Source of the DNA: Lumbricus rubellus
Lineage: Eukaryota > Annelida > Clitellata > Crassiclitellata > Lumbricidae
Direction: 5' to 3'
Assembly: GCA_945859605.1 (NCBI GenBank)
Contig: OX243827.1
Span: 24,155,872 to 24,219,871, forward strand
DNA length: 64,000 nt
The translations under genes were made by a program, and so were the position numbers. A model generated the notes under the pieces. That model did no database searches and had not been told where the DNA came from. It saw nothing but the letters and a program-made list of their open reading frames with translations. Within the stretch, counting starts at the first letter, position 1. Each line of letters starts with the position of its first letter. This document shows positions 46,223 to 57,263 of the stretch, in pieces.

Positions 46223-46489
46223 TACACCAAACTACAAACCCTACCCATGCTCACCCATCCGAGGGTGAATATTCCACTTGGGGTTGAGGCGAGGTTTGGG
46301 TATCCCCCGCTGAGCCCGATGTAATTTATATAGCGCAAGTCAATTCGTTATTAGTATCGGTTGAGTAGAGGATGTGAGAGCGTCTCGAGAGGTATATGGT
46401 CGTGACGAAGAGGAGGAGAGAAGAAAGAAGCATGGATGGAGAATCGTTGAGAAGATGCATGACGTCCTCAGATGCACTTAAGAACGCGA

Positions 46490-46920
46490 AGAGATCTCTC
46501 TGTCTCTGTCAGTCTGTCTGCCTCCCTCTCTGTCTCTCTCTGTCTCTGTATGTCTGTCTCTGTCTGTCTGCCTGTCTCTCTCTCCCAGTGTGTCCAAGGA
46601 GTCATGTCTCTGGTTCGCATGCATGTACCTCTGCCTGTATCTGTGCGTTTCTGTATGTCTCTCATATATCTTCCATCTACCTATCTGTTTGCCTTTGCGT
46701 GTTTCTGTCCGTTTCTGTCTTTCCGTCTGCCCATCTGTCTGTGTTTCTGCGTGTAATACCGTGTATGTGTCCTTGTGTCTCTCTGTCTGTTTCTGCGTGT
46801 GTGTGTCTCTCTCTCTTTCTGCCTCCCTGTTTCTCTCTGCATCTGTGTGTCTTTCTGTCTTCCTCTGTGCGTTTCATTGTGTCTCTCTTTTCTTCCATCT
46901 GTCTCTTTGTCCTTCCATTT
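46490..46920. repeat. degenerate (CTGT)n tract
   Basis: Pyrimidine-rich TCTGTCTG repeats. Long frames here are compositional. Confidence 0.85.
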
Positions 46921-47150
46921 GACATAGCAATTAACCCCAATATGCCTGAAGGTAATAGTCGCAGCTGCATCGAGTGAGAACAATTCATTTTCTGGAAGTA
47001 GAAGGTCAATTATTGTTTGTCGCCATGCCACAGAGAGAACACTTTTACTGGAGTCGGTGATTAGGAACGACAATCATGATGTGCTCCGGAGTTTATTTCC
47101 GGCAGATCGTTAGAATTATGACCCTAGGCGGCAGGCCGTATGATTTTAAG

Positions 47151-47642
47151 GGGGTGCGGGGGTGCTAGCGCCGGTGTCACGAAATAGAGTATCCCCATGT
47201 ATTAATAATATCCCCCAAATGAGCAAAAGTCGAAAAAAACACTTCCGCGTGCATTTATTTTTGCAAATTAATTTTCATCTGCTTTGTTTTGAACAATGAC
47301 ACTAACAGGTATGTTTATTCCTACTAGATAATTTGTTTTGCTTTGGTTTTATAGCACCTAAAACATTTAAAACACTTAAAAACACTCGGAGACACTAAAT
47401 AAATTCGAGTTGCCTTTCTCTGAGCATTGCTTAGGTCACTTAAAACAATAATTATTAGAGTCACTTTGAATTTTGATTATAGTATAATTGTTTTAATTAT
47501 ACACATTTTTGGAAAAATGGGATAGAATGGTTTATCCCCCTGGATAGTCTAGACCGGTCAATTCCATCCGGGGGGATAGATTAATTCATCCCCCGGATAG
47601 CTTTCAGGGGTATAATCCTTTTCGTGTCACCGGCACTGCCTA
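47151..47642. mobile_element. unclassified element flanked by 17-bp direct repeats
   Basis: GGCCGTATGATTTTAAG occurs at 47134-47150 and again at 47643-47659. Just inside, GTGCTAGCGCCGGTGTCACG (left) is an approximate inverted partner of CGTGTCACCGGCACTGCC (right). GGGGGATA/TATCCCCC inverted blocks lie near the right end. AT-rich middle, no coding frame. Confidence 0.55.
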
Positions 47643-47659
47643 GGCCGTATGATTTTAAG

Positions 47660-48519
47660 CTTCGAAACAAAGATTATAGAAACCCCATCGGCCTATTATT
47701 ATAGCAAGAGTTTTATATAGAAAAAAAAGAAGAAATATTTCTTACGAGAACAATGATATAGTAGCCAACAATCCCTTTTTGTGTGTAGGCTAACCTGTAG
47801 GTCTAGGTCTGCCTGATTGCGGTACGTGACATCTAGAATTGTCAATAAAGGAAGTCTCTGCATGTCTGTTTTGTCTGCCCGTCTACCTGTCTGTCTCCGT
47901 CTTATCCCTGTTTCTCTCTGTTTCTGTCTGTCTGTCTGTCCCTCTCTCTGTCTGTCTCTTTTTCTACCCTCCTCTCCCCCCCCCATGACAACGAGTTGCG
48001 GTCAAAAGACGAGACAAACAAGACTTGTGGATCAACTGATAATTTCAAGCGAGTGGTTCGTGATGATGTTCTCACAAACGACATCCTAGAGACCTAGACA
48101 TTTGTTTTGCGTTCTGAAGAGCGCATCTCGAAAGCAATTATATAAATATTGAAAGAAAATGAACGCTGAATCAGAAAGGATATTCATTTGTACGTGGGAA
48201 GCATACGGAATTATTATATTGTTATGGAAACATAAAACCAGATGATATTCGTCGTAATTACTGGAAAATAATTAATGCTGCATTAATTGCAGGAGTCAAG
48301 TATCATATGTTGCACGATGAGCTCTAATTAATTCATTAAAGAGCTGTGATTGAAGAAAAGCATCTGTCATAAGCCATACGATAGTTTGTTTTGACCGAAT
48401 GGCCAAAGGGCGCAACTTGTTTTCGAGTGGAAAGTAGCCTAAGCATCTTCCAAGCGCTACTAAAATGGCGATGGCGTAGAACAATTTAAGAGAAGGCGCA
48501 GCTCCAGGTTCATATATTC
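47660..48519. other. intergenic with a CTGT-rich patch
   Basis: CTGTCTGT repeats at about 47870-47960; otherwise no feature recognised. Confidence 0.4.
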
Positions 48520-48522
48520 CAT

Positions 48523-48665
48523 AGCGCAGTGGAGTAGTGTGGCGTTGGAGCCTTGGAGCATGAGGGTTCAAGATTCGAAGCCACCTCAAGCCGCCGTGTA
48601 GGGACCTTGAGCAGGTACTTGACTCGCAATTGCGTGAAAATCCGATGCAGTGTTCGCCTTTTTAA
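48523..48665 (+). mobile_element. diverged, partial SINE
   Basis: GCAGTGGAGTAGTG, CCTTGGAGCATGAGGGTTCAAGATTCGAAG and CCGATGCAGTGTTCGCC track the SINE consensus with indels in both pol III boxes. The LINE-like tail is missing. Confidence 0.65.
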
Positions 48666-48779
48666 ACCTCCTTTTTGTTTTGCTGAATTCACCTGGGGCG
48701 TTTATGGAGCAAGAATTATTGTGAAACACACTCTCCCCATGTTTGACATCCTGACTCAGAAATGCCTCGTTTCCTGAAT

Positions 48780-49740
48780 ACTACACCAATGAAGAAAGTG
48801 TCCTAGATCTGGCTATTTAATCTGAACGCGATAAGTTAAGATGATTTGCAGCCATAGACTTAATAGGCCTACGTAGTCTATATCTTGTCGAGAACTTTAG
48901 CACTCCCACCGGACGCACCCGTACACAAATCGCCTAATTCCGGTGACCCAATCCACGCGTATGCACAAGCTTACATAACATATTATGATATAGGCTATAT
49001 ACAGCTCAACGTAACATCCCGTACGCACACACAAATTAGCTACTGGATCGTATCCTTACAGCGCATGGGGACTCGGTACCCAGTAAGTTAAAGCGCCCGT
49101 GTTGCAATGAGGAAAACATGGATCCGGTAGGGTCTTCCCCCTGGGACGTTTTAACCGTCTAGAGACCTTGAGCAAGTCCATCGTAATCTACATCGTCATC
49201 GACCGACGCTTATAACCGCTCGACAACGACGCTTAGCAAGTGCAGACTTTACTAGCAGTAATATCCCCTTTATTTTATTAGATTTCTTGACGTAATAACA
49301 TAGAGTGGTCCATCTTAGACGCTGGTCCACCTTTGCCAACCTTCCCCTACCAACCGCATGAAGAGACGGGGACAGGGACACGATAGATGATGATGTGATG
49401 ATCAACTCTTAAACCCGATCTTCGGCCTCTGATTTAACACCGGCCCAGAGCTGCACAGTTGAAACGACCCGCTGTTAATTATTCAAAGCAGGTCCGGTGA
49501 GCAAGAAGATGTCGTCCGTGTAGTTGCGTCGACCTGGGTGGCAGCAATACACGTATACAGAGGGGGTAATCGTCTCCAAACGGTCGGTCGGCGTTTGACT
49601 ATGTCGCGCGGAAATCTCCTGAATATTGCACGACTAACGGGAGTAACGGAGTTGTCGCAATTCATTACGCACGAAACCTTGCGGTAACTATAGGCCTACT
49701 AGAGCTGTGGGTCATTGTTACAGACAATTCGTACACAGGA
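48780..49740. other. intergenic, no gene recognised
   Basis: Short frames only, without family signatures. Confidence 0.35.
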
Positions 49741-49748
49741 GAACACAG

Positions 49749-49898
<150 letters not shown>

Positions 49899-49899
49899 C

Positions 49900-50117
49900 C
49901 TAAACGCTCATATAGGGAATGCCTGTATACAGTCCTGCACCCAGTGTCCGCGCTGCAGTCGGGAGCGCTTCTGAGTGGGCTTTCATGTAGCCTAAACGCT
50001 CACATGCTCACATAGGGAATAGGGCCTACCTACAGTTCTACACCCAGTGTCCGCGCTGCAGTCGGGAGCGCTTCTGAGTAGATTTCTTGAAGAGGCGCTA
50101 TAACAAGTGCACATAGG
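49900..50117 (+). repeat. two tandem SINE 3' ends
   Basis: CCCAGTGTCCGCGCTGCAGTCGGGAGCGCTTCTGAGT occurs twice (~49939 and ~50041), each preceded by CCTAAACGCTCA. The second has the complete tail TTGAAGAGGCGCTATAACAAGTGCACA. A local duplication is the simplest explanation. Confidence 0.7.
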
Positions 50118-50240
50118 GCCTACATGCAAACAGCGTGGGCTGCTTGGGCTTAAGGTCTTTACTTCTGTAGGCAGGCTATGCGTCTGTCTGTCCGTCTGCC
50201 TGACTATCTGCCCCGCTATCATTCTACCTTCTCTACATGT

Positions 50241-50464
50241 ATGTTTGTTTGTATGTGCACTTGTTATAGCGCCCCTTCAATCTCACTACTCAGAGGCGCT
50301 CCCGAATGCACAGCGGACACTGCATCGGAGTTTCACGCCGAAGCGCTGAGCAATTGTGAGTGAAGGACTTGCCCAAGGTCCTTACGCGGCGAGGTAAATT
50401 CGAACCTCGAACCTTCCGGCTCCATGGCAACGAAGCCACCACTAAGCCTACACTACCGCGCCCC
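50241..50464 (-). mobile_element. tRNA-derived SINE, minus strand
   Basis: Tail, 5S-like spacing and B box match the family. The minus strand reads GAGGTTCGAATTTACC, so the B box carries a change, and the A box has a 4-bp disruption. About 220 bp. Confidence 0.8.
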
Positions 50465-50469
50465 ACTAG

Positions 50470-51365
50470 TATGCGTCTTGCAGTCCAATCTATTTGCGTC
50501 TTATCTCCCATCTATAATAATTATAGGCGTACCCATCTGTCTGTCTGCCTGTCCGCATGCCTGCAGCATGTCCCTATGGTCCAGAGTAACTCACCGTCTT
50601 CCGCTGGTTCCCTAGTCCGGCTGTCCGCATTAATCGCTCACCGGTGAACCCTTATCCACAAATCTACTACCCATAAAAAATCCCCAAGACAGGCAGATGA
50701 AACGCCGAAAAACTTGTGGGTGAAGTAGACACTAGACATGATCACAGCCCGCGCTAGACACTTATGGCCCACGGCCGAGAGTGCAACCGTTCAAAGGCAT
50801 TCACAAGTCTACGAAATCCGTATATATGTTAAGGTGGTCCCTTAGTTGCTTAAAATAAAGTACCGGTAAGGAAAACGAGTAGCCTAAGATATGCACGATT
50901 AAAACTCTTCGGAAATGCAAATGGAAGTGATGCATATTCCACTACTGGGAAACTTGGCAGCAGTAATTTAAGAGTAACAACACTATAATTATGATGACAA
51001 TGATCATTAGCGTCGTCCTCCTCCTTTATCCGAGCTAGGGACTGGCACTGCCAGATAAAGAACAGGGACGGATTTCATTTCGAAGTTGCATCAGTGTTGA
51101 TCTCTGCTGACATCGCACGCAAACTCGCCGTGAATGGCTTGTGCAACGGTTGGTAAAATTGCCTGCAGACATATTAATTTTGGTGTCAACTGGTTTAGGC
51201 CTATCTTTTTGTTTGGTCCATTAACTCCATTTAATAGCCTGCGCATCATAAATATCTAACCCAGGGAATAAAAATTATTATATTGCTACTCAGAGCCTGG
51301 CGCCGGCGAACCAACGGTTTTCTGAATCAAAATTTTTTCATTTAATTTATTTAACCATAACAAAT
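50470..51365. other. intergenic; GGAGGGCG-family fragment at ~50995-51060 (-)
   Basis: ATCATTAGCGTCGTCCTCCTCC and GGGACTGGCACTGCCAGATAAAG resemble the dispersed family. Nothing else recognised. Confidence 0.4.
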
Positions 51366-51369
51366 CAAT

Positions 51370-51561
51370 AAAGATATGATGCTGGCATGCGGAGAGGGAA
51401 GGAGAAAACAAGGGCGACCAAGGAAAAGGTGGTTGGACGAGGTTCAAGAAGCAACAGGAATGAATCTGGAACAACTAAGAGAAGCGACATCAGAAAGAAA
51501 GCAATGGAGATGGCTGGCCATGACGATCGCTAGAGTTCAACGAACTGACAGCACAGGGTGA
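51370..51561 (+). pseudogene. C-terminal fragment of a non-LTR retrotransposon ORF2
   Basis: The frame contains GRPRKRWLDEVQE followed by LEQLREATSERKQWR, the 'GRPxKRWxDxx...A.DRxxWR' ending typical of endonuclease-reverse-transcriptase ORFs of some LINE clades. Only the last ~60 residues are present. Confidence 0.65.
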
Positions 51562-52834
51562 CAGGGTGAACAAATCACAAAATTTTGCACATCCCTGATC
51601 TTGTTCACAAAATTTTACCATGACCAATGATGTGCTTTGCAACCTCATGCAAACATTCCTGTATTTGAAAGACCCAAACAATGGCGATCCTTTATTCGTA
51701 CCCGTGGACCATCCTGACACCAGATATTAGAAACCTCCTGTAAGATCCATGACTGAATCTTGGGCCCCATCACAAGGAACCTGATACTGGTTGGGTTGTT
51801 CAATCAAGGCTGTAGATTTTGTTTGAGGGAGGGGTGAAGGTCTTTACTCAGATGAAATAATTACCCAGAACTTCAACAGCTTCCACATCATCAACATTAT
51901 CATCATCATCATCTGCTCTGTTGTAAAATTTCACATAGAAATAAGAGCTTCAAAATTAAATCTCCCTTAGTTCTCACATTGTGTGCTAGTAAATGCATTA
52001 CTTAATTTTTACATTATTCCATTTCGAGGGGTGTTCAAACACCCAAACCACTCCCCTGCAAATACGGTCCTGGTTTAACACAGTGTAAAATCAGGGGCAA
52101 TCACCTCTGATATACCGCAAATTATTCATCAAGCACAGTAAATCAACACACACAGATACACACATCTAAAGTTACTTGTCTATTATTTCAAAACATAATC
52201 ATAGGAATGATATCGTTCCGCAATTCACTGCAGAGGGAAATACTCCACCAAAAAATTTGTCAAAGTCATCAACGTCTCAAAATTTCAAACAATACACAAC
52301 TCGCAACTTACACGCAAGTCCAAACTCGCGGTATACACGCAAGTCCCCACACGGGACCCGCCACGCTTCTTTCGTTCGTCCCGACAAAGGTACAGTGCGA
52401 AATCTAAAACATACTGTTCCACATTGCCGCATATGCTCATCAAGTCCCCAGACATAAATAGAGAAGACTGTTACCAAATGCAACGTCGTGACTTCTTCGT
52501 ACCGTTGCAAAAAATCTAATTCATTGCTCAAGTACGTGGAATAATAAAAATAATAATAATACTTTTGCTGTTTTATGAAACTTGCAAGACAATGTGTATA
52601 AACCGTTCGAAAGAAGAAGTATGCTATTGTAGTTCGTGGACACTGAAGGAAAAGTCGGCTCGCTACGCTTGGTGAATACTTATTTGCAGCAACCGCCGGA
52701 TTGCGCCGGTTGATTTTCTTGATTTAAGTCGACACCGCGGGGACGCGCTGGTGCCGCACCATTCTGGTCGGTCTTCGGAAGTTTACGAGCTGAAGCAAAC
52801 GAAAAACGCACCCAACATTTATTTATTTACTGAG
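51562..52834. other. intergenic, no gene recognised
   Basis: A pair of CACGCAAGTCC repeats near 52312-52350 is the only local structure seen. Confidence 0.35.
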
Positions 52835-53020
52835 AATTTGATATAGCGCTCCTTCAATGTTTCTACTCAGGAGCGCTCCCAGTCAAACCCCGGTCGAATA
52901 AGACAGTCTTGAAAAGAGAAAGAAATGTAGTAGAAAGGCCAATAGGTATTTTACGAAGGATAACAGGGAGCTCATTCCAGGTCGCAGGGCCAGCCACGGA
53001 GAAAGCACGGCTTGAGAGAA
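52835..53020 (-). pseudogene. 3' end of a CR1/L2-like LINE, minus strand
   Basis: Minus-strand translation: AFSVAGPATWNELPVILRK, then FKTVLFDRGLTGSAPE-stop, matching the LINE ORF2 C-terminus. The tail GGGAGCGCTCCTGAGTAG..GGAGCGCTATATC follows. Confidence 0.8.
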
Positions 53021-53139
53021 AAATCTAACAGGTTGTTTATAGGTGCTGTCTGAACTGGTCAGTGGTTATGAGTCTTTGATAAATCACGATCTGAGTTACA
53101 ACATATTGTATATTATATATGATCGTTTGTGAAATGTTT

Positions 53140-53250
53140 CTCTCTGCGAAAGCCTTTCAGAAGCGCTCCCTTCTGAAGACTCCGAGAGAAAACGCAGGTT
53201 TTGAGGCGCGAGAAAGATAAGGAAAGAAAGCCAGAAAATGGCGGATTGAA
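53140..53250 (-). pseudogene. second LINE 3' fragment, minus strand
   Basis: Minus-strand text encodes LSFSRLKTCVFSRSLQKG followed by GGGAGCGCTTCTGAAAG. Short and diverged; it abuts the fragment at 52835-53020. Confidence 0.5.
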
Positions 53251-53619
53251 CTGATGCTGGATGTCCATTCCATAATCACATGTAGCCTACATTTCAAACA
53301 CATTCTGGCAAAACTATGCGATATTCATGTCACTGCACATGACTCTGTACTGACTGCAATCATCTTTAGAGATGCATTTTGGTACCTTAACAAGAACTTG
53401 CTAAGCTCCATGCAGTCAAGTTTTTTTTTTTTAAACAACACTAAACGCAGATTTTAATGTCACTCAGATAAGTCGCATTTAAAGCGCTTCTTTGCTTACG
53501 CTGAGAAAATAAGATTTTCTCTAAACACAACACAAAAACTGATAATCAGTTTCAAAATCGGATTTATACAATCGATAATTGGCTTCCCAAGTTAAAAAAA
53601 CAATACTAAAACTCTACAA

Positions 53620-53947
53620 CAGTGGTTCCCAACCTTTTTTGACTTTAGGGCCACTTTTTCTACGTTGGAGGACATGAGGGCCACTTTTTATTAGTTGACG
53701 AACCTTAGGGGGTAATAAGGCTAAAATTTAAGTAAATAAAATAGTCATGACTGATTCAAAATAGAATGTTTTATGTTATATGCAGACGTCAAAATATAAT
53801 AATTTGTAATGGAAAATAATTATGCATTCTATCCATCCAAATTGTCAATTTTTTCATATATTTTTGTTAATGTTTGAGAGATGAGGGTCATTTTTCTAGG
53901 TCTGGCGGGGCAATTTTGGCCTGTGGGCCGCGGGTTGGGAACCGCTG
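53620..53947. mobile_element. hAT-type MITE, CAGTGGTTCCCAACC family, copy 3
   Basis: Termini CAGTGGTTCCCAACC and GGTTGGGAACCGCTG; flanks CTCTACAA and CCCTACAA (7 of 8). It lies about 95 bp past the donor of the last visible Rab5 exon, in intron 4. Confidence 0.85.
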
Positions 53948-54041
53948 CCCTACAACATAATAAATTGACTTTTAATTGCATTAACAGTCCTCGATACTAT
54001 TTGATAGACTAGCCACAATCAGAAGAGCAGTCATGAATTAC

Positions 54042-54135
54042 CCAACGCAAGGAATATGTCGTTGACATTCATTGCAGTTTTCGCCGAAGTTTCCATGAAC
54101 AGAAGACCGTTCTCGTTGGCATAGCCCTGTGCCTC
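54042..54135 (-). CDS. Rab5: Rab5 GTPase, exon 4
   Basis: Acceptor TTGTAG at the upstream edge, 31 codons plus one base, donor GGTAATTC. Encodes [20 protein letters not shown] and then [16 protein letters not shown] is the G5 guanine-contact motif. The exon ends in phase 1, as expected before the hypervariable tail. The last exon (about 35-40 residues, ending in the doubly prenylated Cys-Cys motif) was not found below this point. Confidence 0.92.
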
Positions 54136-54289
54136 CTACAACAACCATCAAAACAACGTCAACAGAAAAATAAAATTTATCTCATCTGATCTGCTAAACA
54201 CCTAAAAAAGTTGCCATCTTAACTGCATTTGGAATCGGTCAGTAGCAGCTCCATAGCAGAAGTCCCAGCAGAGCAAAGAAACACATTTG

Positions 54290-54504
54290 TGGGGCACGGT
54301 GGTGTAGTGGTGGCGTCGTTGCCTTGGAGCCGGAAGGTTTGAGGTTCGAATCCACCTCACCGCGTAAGGACCTTGGGCAAGTTCTTCACTCGCAATTGCT
54401 CAGCGCTTCGGCGTGAAACTCTGATGCAGTGTCCCCTCTGCATTTGGGAGTGCCTCTGAGTAGAAAGAGCTTGAAGGGGCGCTATAACAAGAGCACATAC
54501 AAAC
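54290..54504 (+). mobile_element. tRNA-derived SINE in Rab5 intron 3 (antisense to the gene)
   Basis: Full-length: A box TGGTGTAGTGG (54300-54310), B box GGTTCGAATCC (54343-54353), and the tail GGGAGTGCCTCTGAGTAG..GGGGCGCTATAACAAGAGCAC. Confidence 0.88.
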
Positions 54505-54869
54505 ATCTACAAAGGCTTTAAATTGCAACAGACCCAACATGACGTTGCGAGTCAAAATCATTTATTTACACAATTTTCTGGCAAAGAAATCTTCATAGTC
54601 ACAAATGATCACAAAAGGAAACTAAACAAAGATTATTAAGAAATTACTATTGTATTTGCTGATGGTTTTTGTTTTTCCTTCCCTAGTGCTCCTTGCTGTT
54701 TCTGGTTTTACGCTTGAATGAGCATAATACACATAATTATGTGCATTAGGTAAGGGTCCAATTAAACATTTTGGTCATGGCCCTGATTATTATATACTAC
54801 TGTTCTACACACTAATAACAATAACATTTATGTAAATATTTAAGACCATAATTACTATTGTAATAACAC

Positions 54870-55072
54870 AGTCATCAAACCGAATAGGGCTTTCTTGAGT
54901 GTTGTGGGTCCCTCAGTTTAGAAAAGCCCCCCCCCCTTTGGCCTGCATTCCCTTCTGCATGACATGTCTAACTCATTTTATAAACTAGTCAAAACTTTCC
55001 TCTTTGGCCGTGCCTGGGTCGGGAGCACTTCTGAATAGTCAATTCTAAGTGGCACTATATAAATTAGATAGA
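54870..55072 (+). pseudogene. 3' end of a CR1/L2-like LINE in Rab5 intron 3
   Basis: Degraded coding matches (LSVVGPSV, then a Trp-to-stop change and CCCCCCC insertion) followed by GGTCGGGAGCACTTCTGAATAG..TAAGTGGCACTATATAAATTAG. The tail is directly followed by GATAGATTGATGGATGG repeats (to ~55185). Confidence 0.65.
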
Positions 55073-55197
55073 TTGATGGATGGATGGGTAAATAGATAGA
55101 CAGACATATAGACAGACAGACAGACATATAGGCAGGCAGAAAGACAGACAGATAGACAGACAGACATACATACAAAAAGACAGACATACAGACTTAC

Positions 55198-55320
55198 ATC
55201 AAACTCGACCGCTCGTTTGTTGGCCAGGTCGGCTTTGTTGCCTGCAAGAGCGATAACTATGTTCGGACTCGCCTGTCGTTGCAGTTCTTTTACCCATGAC
55301 TTAGCACGACTAAATGTGTC
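55198..55320 (-). CDS. Rab5: Rab5 GTPase, exon 3
   Basis: Acceptor TTTTTAG, 41 codons in phase 0, donor GTAAGTC. Encodes [20 protein letters not shown] and then [26 protein letters not shown] is the G4 NKxD motif that selects guanine. It joins exon 2 after ITSQ and exon 4 at EAQ without frame change. Confidence 0.95.
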
Positions 55321-55779
55321 CTAAAAATACAAAAGCACACAGACTTTATGGAATAGAAACTAACACAATGAGCTAATAAAAGGCACAGTTTCATGCATCT
55401 TCGTAAGCAATTATACAACAACAAAAAAAGAGAAACCAGCTCTAGAAAAGCTGATAATAGGTCATCCATAAAGATTTTCGCAACAAATCACCTACTAAAC
55501 ATCTATCCGTAAAATCCGTAAGAGCTGTCGTCTGGGTACAAGCGCCGCAATCATGCATGATCAAACTCCGCAGCATACAATCGCAAGAGGAGTGTTTGAT
55601 TAAAATTGTATAATCAACAAGCCACTGGAGTGTCTGGCAACAATGTCTAGTTCACGGTCGAACAATAACAATGCTGTGGTTGGTCCAACTTTCTAGAATA
55701 ATAAACCCCTTTTTTGCCCCTTTTCCGCAGGCATTTGAAAACCATTCTATCTAATCATGGTCTGGTGCTGTCAGGTCGG

Positions 55780-55826
55780 GAGCACCTGTGAGGAGTTTCT
55801 CGTGAAGTGGGGCTATAAAAATTCAC
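55780..55826 (+). repeat. LINE/SINE 3' tail abutting the Rab5 minisatellite
   Basis: GGTCGGGAGCACCTGTGAGGAG..GTGAAGTGGGGCTATAAAAATTCAC is the shared tail. It ends 3-4 bases before the last partial minisatellite unit. Confidence 0.6.
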
Positions 55827-55828
55827 GA

Positions 55829-56657
55829 TTGCGACTACTACCTGGCTTGTTATGTCGAACACTACAATTGCGACTACTACCTGGCATGTTATGTCGAACA
55901 CTACAATTGCGATTACTACCTGGCTTGTTATGTCGAACACTACAATTGCGATTACTACCTGGCTTGTTATGTCGAACACTACAATGGCAACTACTACCTG
56001 GCATGTTATGTCGAACACTACAATGGCGACTACTACCTGGCTTGTTATGTCGAACACTACAATGGCGACTACTACCTGGCTTGTTATGTCGAACATACAA
56101 TTGCAACTACTACCTGGCATGTTATGTCGAACACTAAAATGGCGACTACTACCTGGCTTGTTATGTCGAACACTACAATGGCGACTACTACCTGGCTTGT
56201 TATGTCGAACACTACAATGGCAACTACTACCTGGCATGTTATGTCGAACACTACAATGGCGACTACTACCTGGCTTGTTATGTCGAACACTACAATTGCA
56301 ACTACTACCTGGCATGTTATGTCGAACACTACAATGGCGATTACTACCTGGCTTGTTATGTCGAACACTACAATGGCGACTACTACCTGGCTTGTTATGT
56401 CGAACACTACAATGGCGACTACTACCTGGCTTGTTATGTCGAACACTACAATGGCGACTACTACCTGGCTTGTTATGTCGAACACTACAATGGCGACTAC
56501 TACCTGGCTTGTTATGTCGAACACTACAATTGCAACTACTACCTGGCTTGTTATGTCGAACACTACAATTGTGACTACTACCTGGCTTGTTATGTCGAAC
56601 ACTACAATGGCGACTTGCGACTACTACCTGGCTTGTTATGTCGAACACTACAATGGC
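55829..56657 (-). repeat. 39-bp minisatellite made from the end of Rab5 exon 2 and its splice donor
   Basis: Twenty-one copies counting the authentic exon end. On the minus strand each unit encodes [13 protein letters not shown] and contains CCAG followed by GTAGTAGT, a consensus 5' splice site, at the same position. Most units are 39 bp. The first spacer after the exon is 46 bp (an extra AAGTCGC that matches the exon sequence) and one unit near 56095 is 38 bp. About a third of the units change ACAAGC to ACATGC, which leaves the donor intact. There are no stop codons in several frames. Confidence 0.95.
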
Positions 56658-56779
56658 GACTTGCGCTCCGCGGTAGTACATAGGGGCGAGACTGTGGTAG
56701 CGCTCCTGACCAGCCGTGTCCCAGATTTCGAATTTCACCGTCGTATCATCGATGCAGACTGTCTGCGTTAGGAAGGCAG
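56628..56779 (-). CDS. Rab5: Rab5 GTPase, exon 2
   Basis: Acceptor TTTTTGTAG, then [40 protein letters not shown] and [17 protein letters not shown] is the G3/switch II motif with the catalytic Gln. With the exon-proximal donor (CAG before GTAGTAGT) the exon is 152 bp and joins exon 3 in frame. The downstream end is formally ambiguous because the donor is repeated 20 more times in the adjoining minisatellite. Confidence 0.93.
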
Positions 56780-57263
56780 CTACAAAAATACCAGATAATA
56801 CACCATGTCTCAAAAAAACCTATGCAAAATTGTTTCTTTCAGAACTTCGTCAAATTTCCACCAATTTTAATAACTTTTGGTACCTAGGTAGATAGCAAAA
56901 TGGCTTAAATTTTATGCTATATATAAATTTTCCAACTCACCTTAAGGACTCATATTACCGCACTCCATTGTTAAACACAGATGTACTAATTTTTTATATA
57001 ACGCTTAAATTTTAAACCTCCCATAGGAATGTGGAATTTGAGACCAAGTAAGAGATGCAAAAAGTTAACAGCATTAAGCCACCATGGCTTGCAATACATT
57101 GATTTTCACATGTACCGTGTCAAATCAACCAACATGATTGACATGACCGACTCAGATTTACTTGAAATTTGGCACACTTGTTGGGCTATGTGAAACATGT
57201 AAAAACCTGCAAAGGAATTTTTTGGGGTCAACTACTTCCCAAGATACAGGTCGACAAACTTTG

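Noticed and set aside
46396..46977. 193-codon Cys/Leu/Ser-rich 'membrane' protein
   Set aside because: Compositional consequence of a CTGT-rich tract.
54290..54504. tRNA gene called from perfect A and B boxes
   Set aside because: No foldable acceptor stem or mature tRNA length; the box-bearing head is followed by the SINE tail and repeated several times in the window.
55852..56771. plus-strand frames of 215 and 240 codons over the minisatellite
   Set aside because: Shadows of the 39-bp unit, which lacks stops in most frames.
55755..56813. 352-codon minus-strand frame covering Rab5 exon 2 and the minisatellite as a single protein
   Set aside because: It reads through consensus splice sites at both edges and changes phase inside the array; exon 2 of Rab5 plus a repeat explains it.
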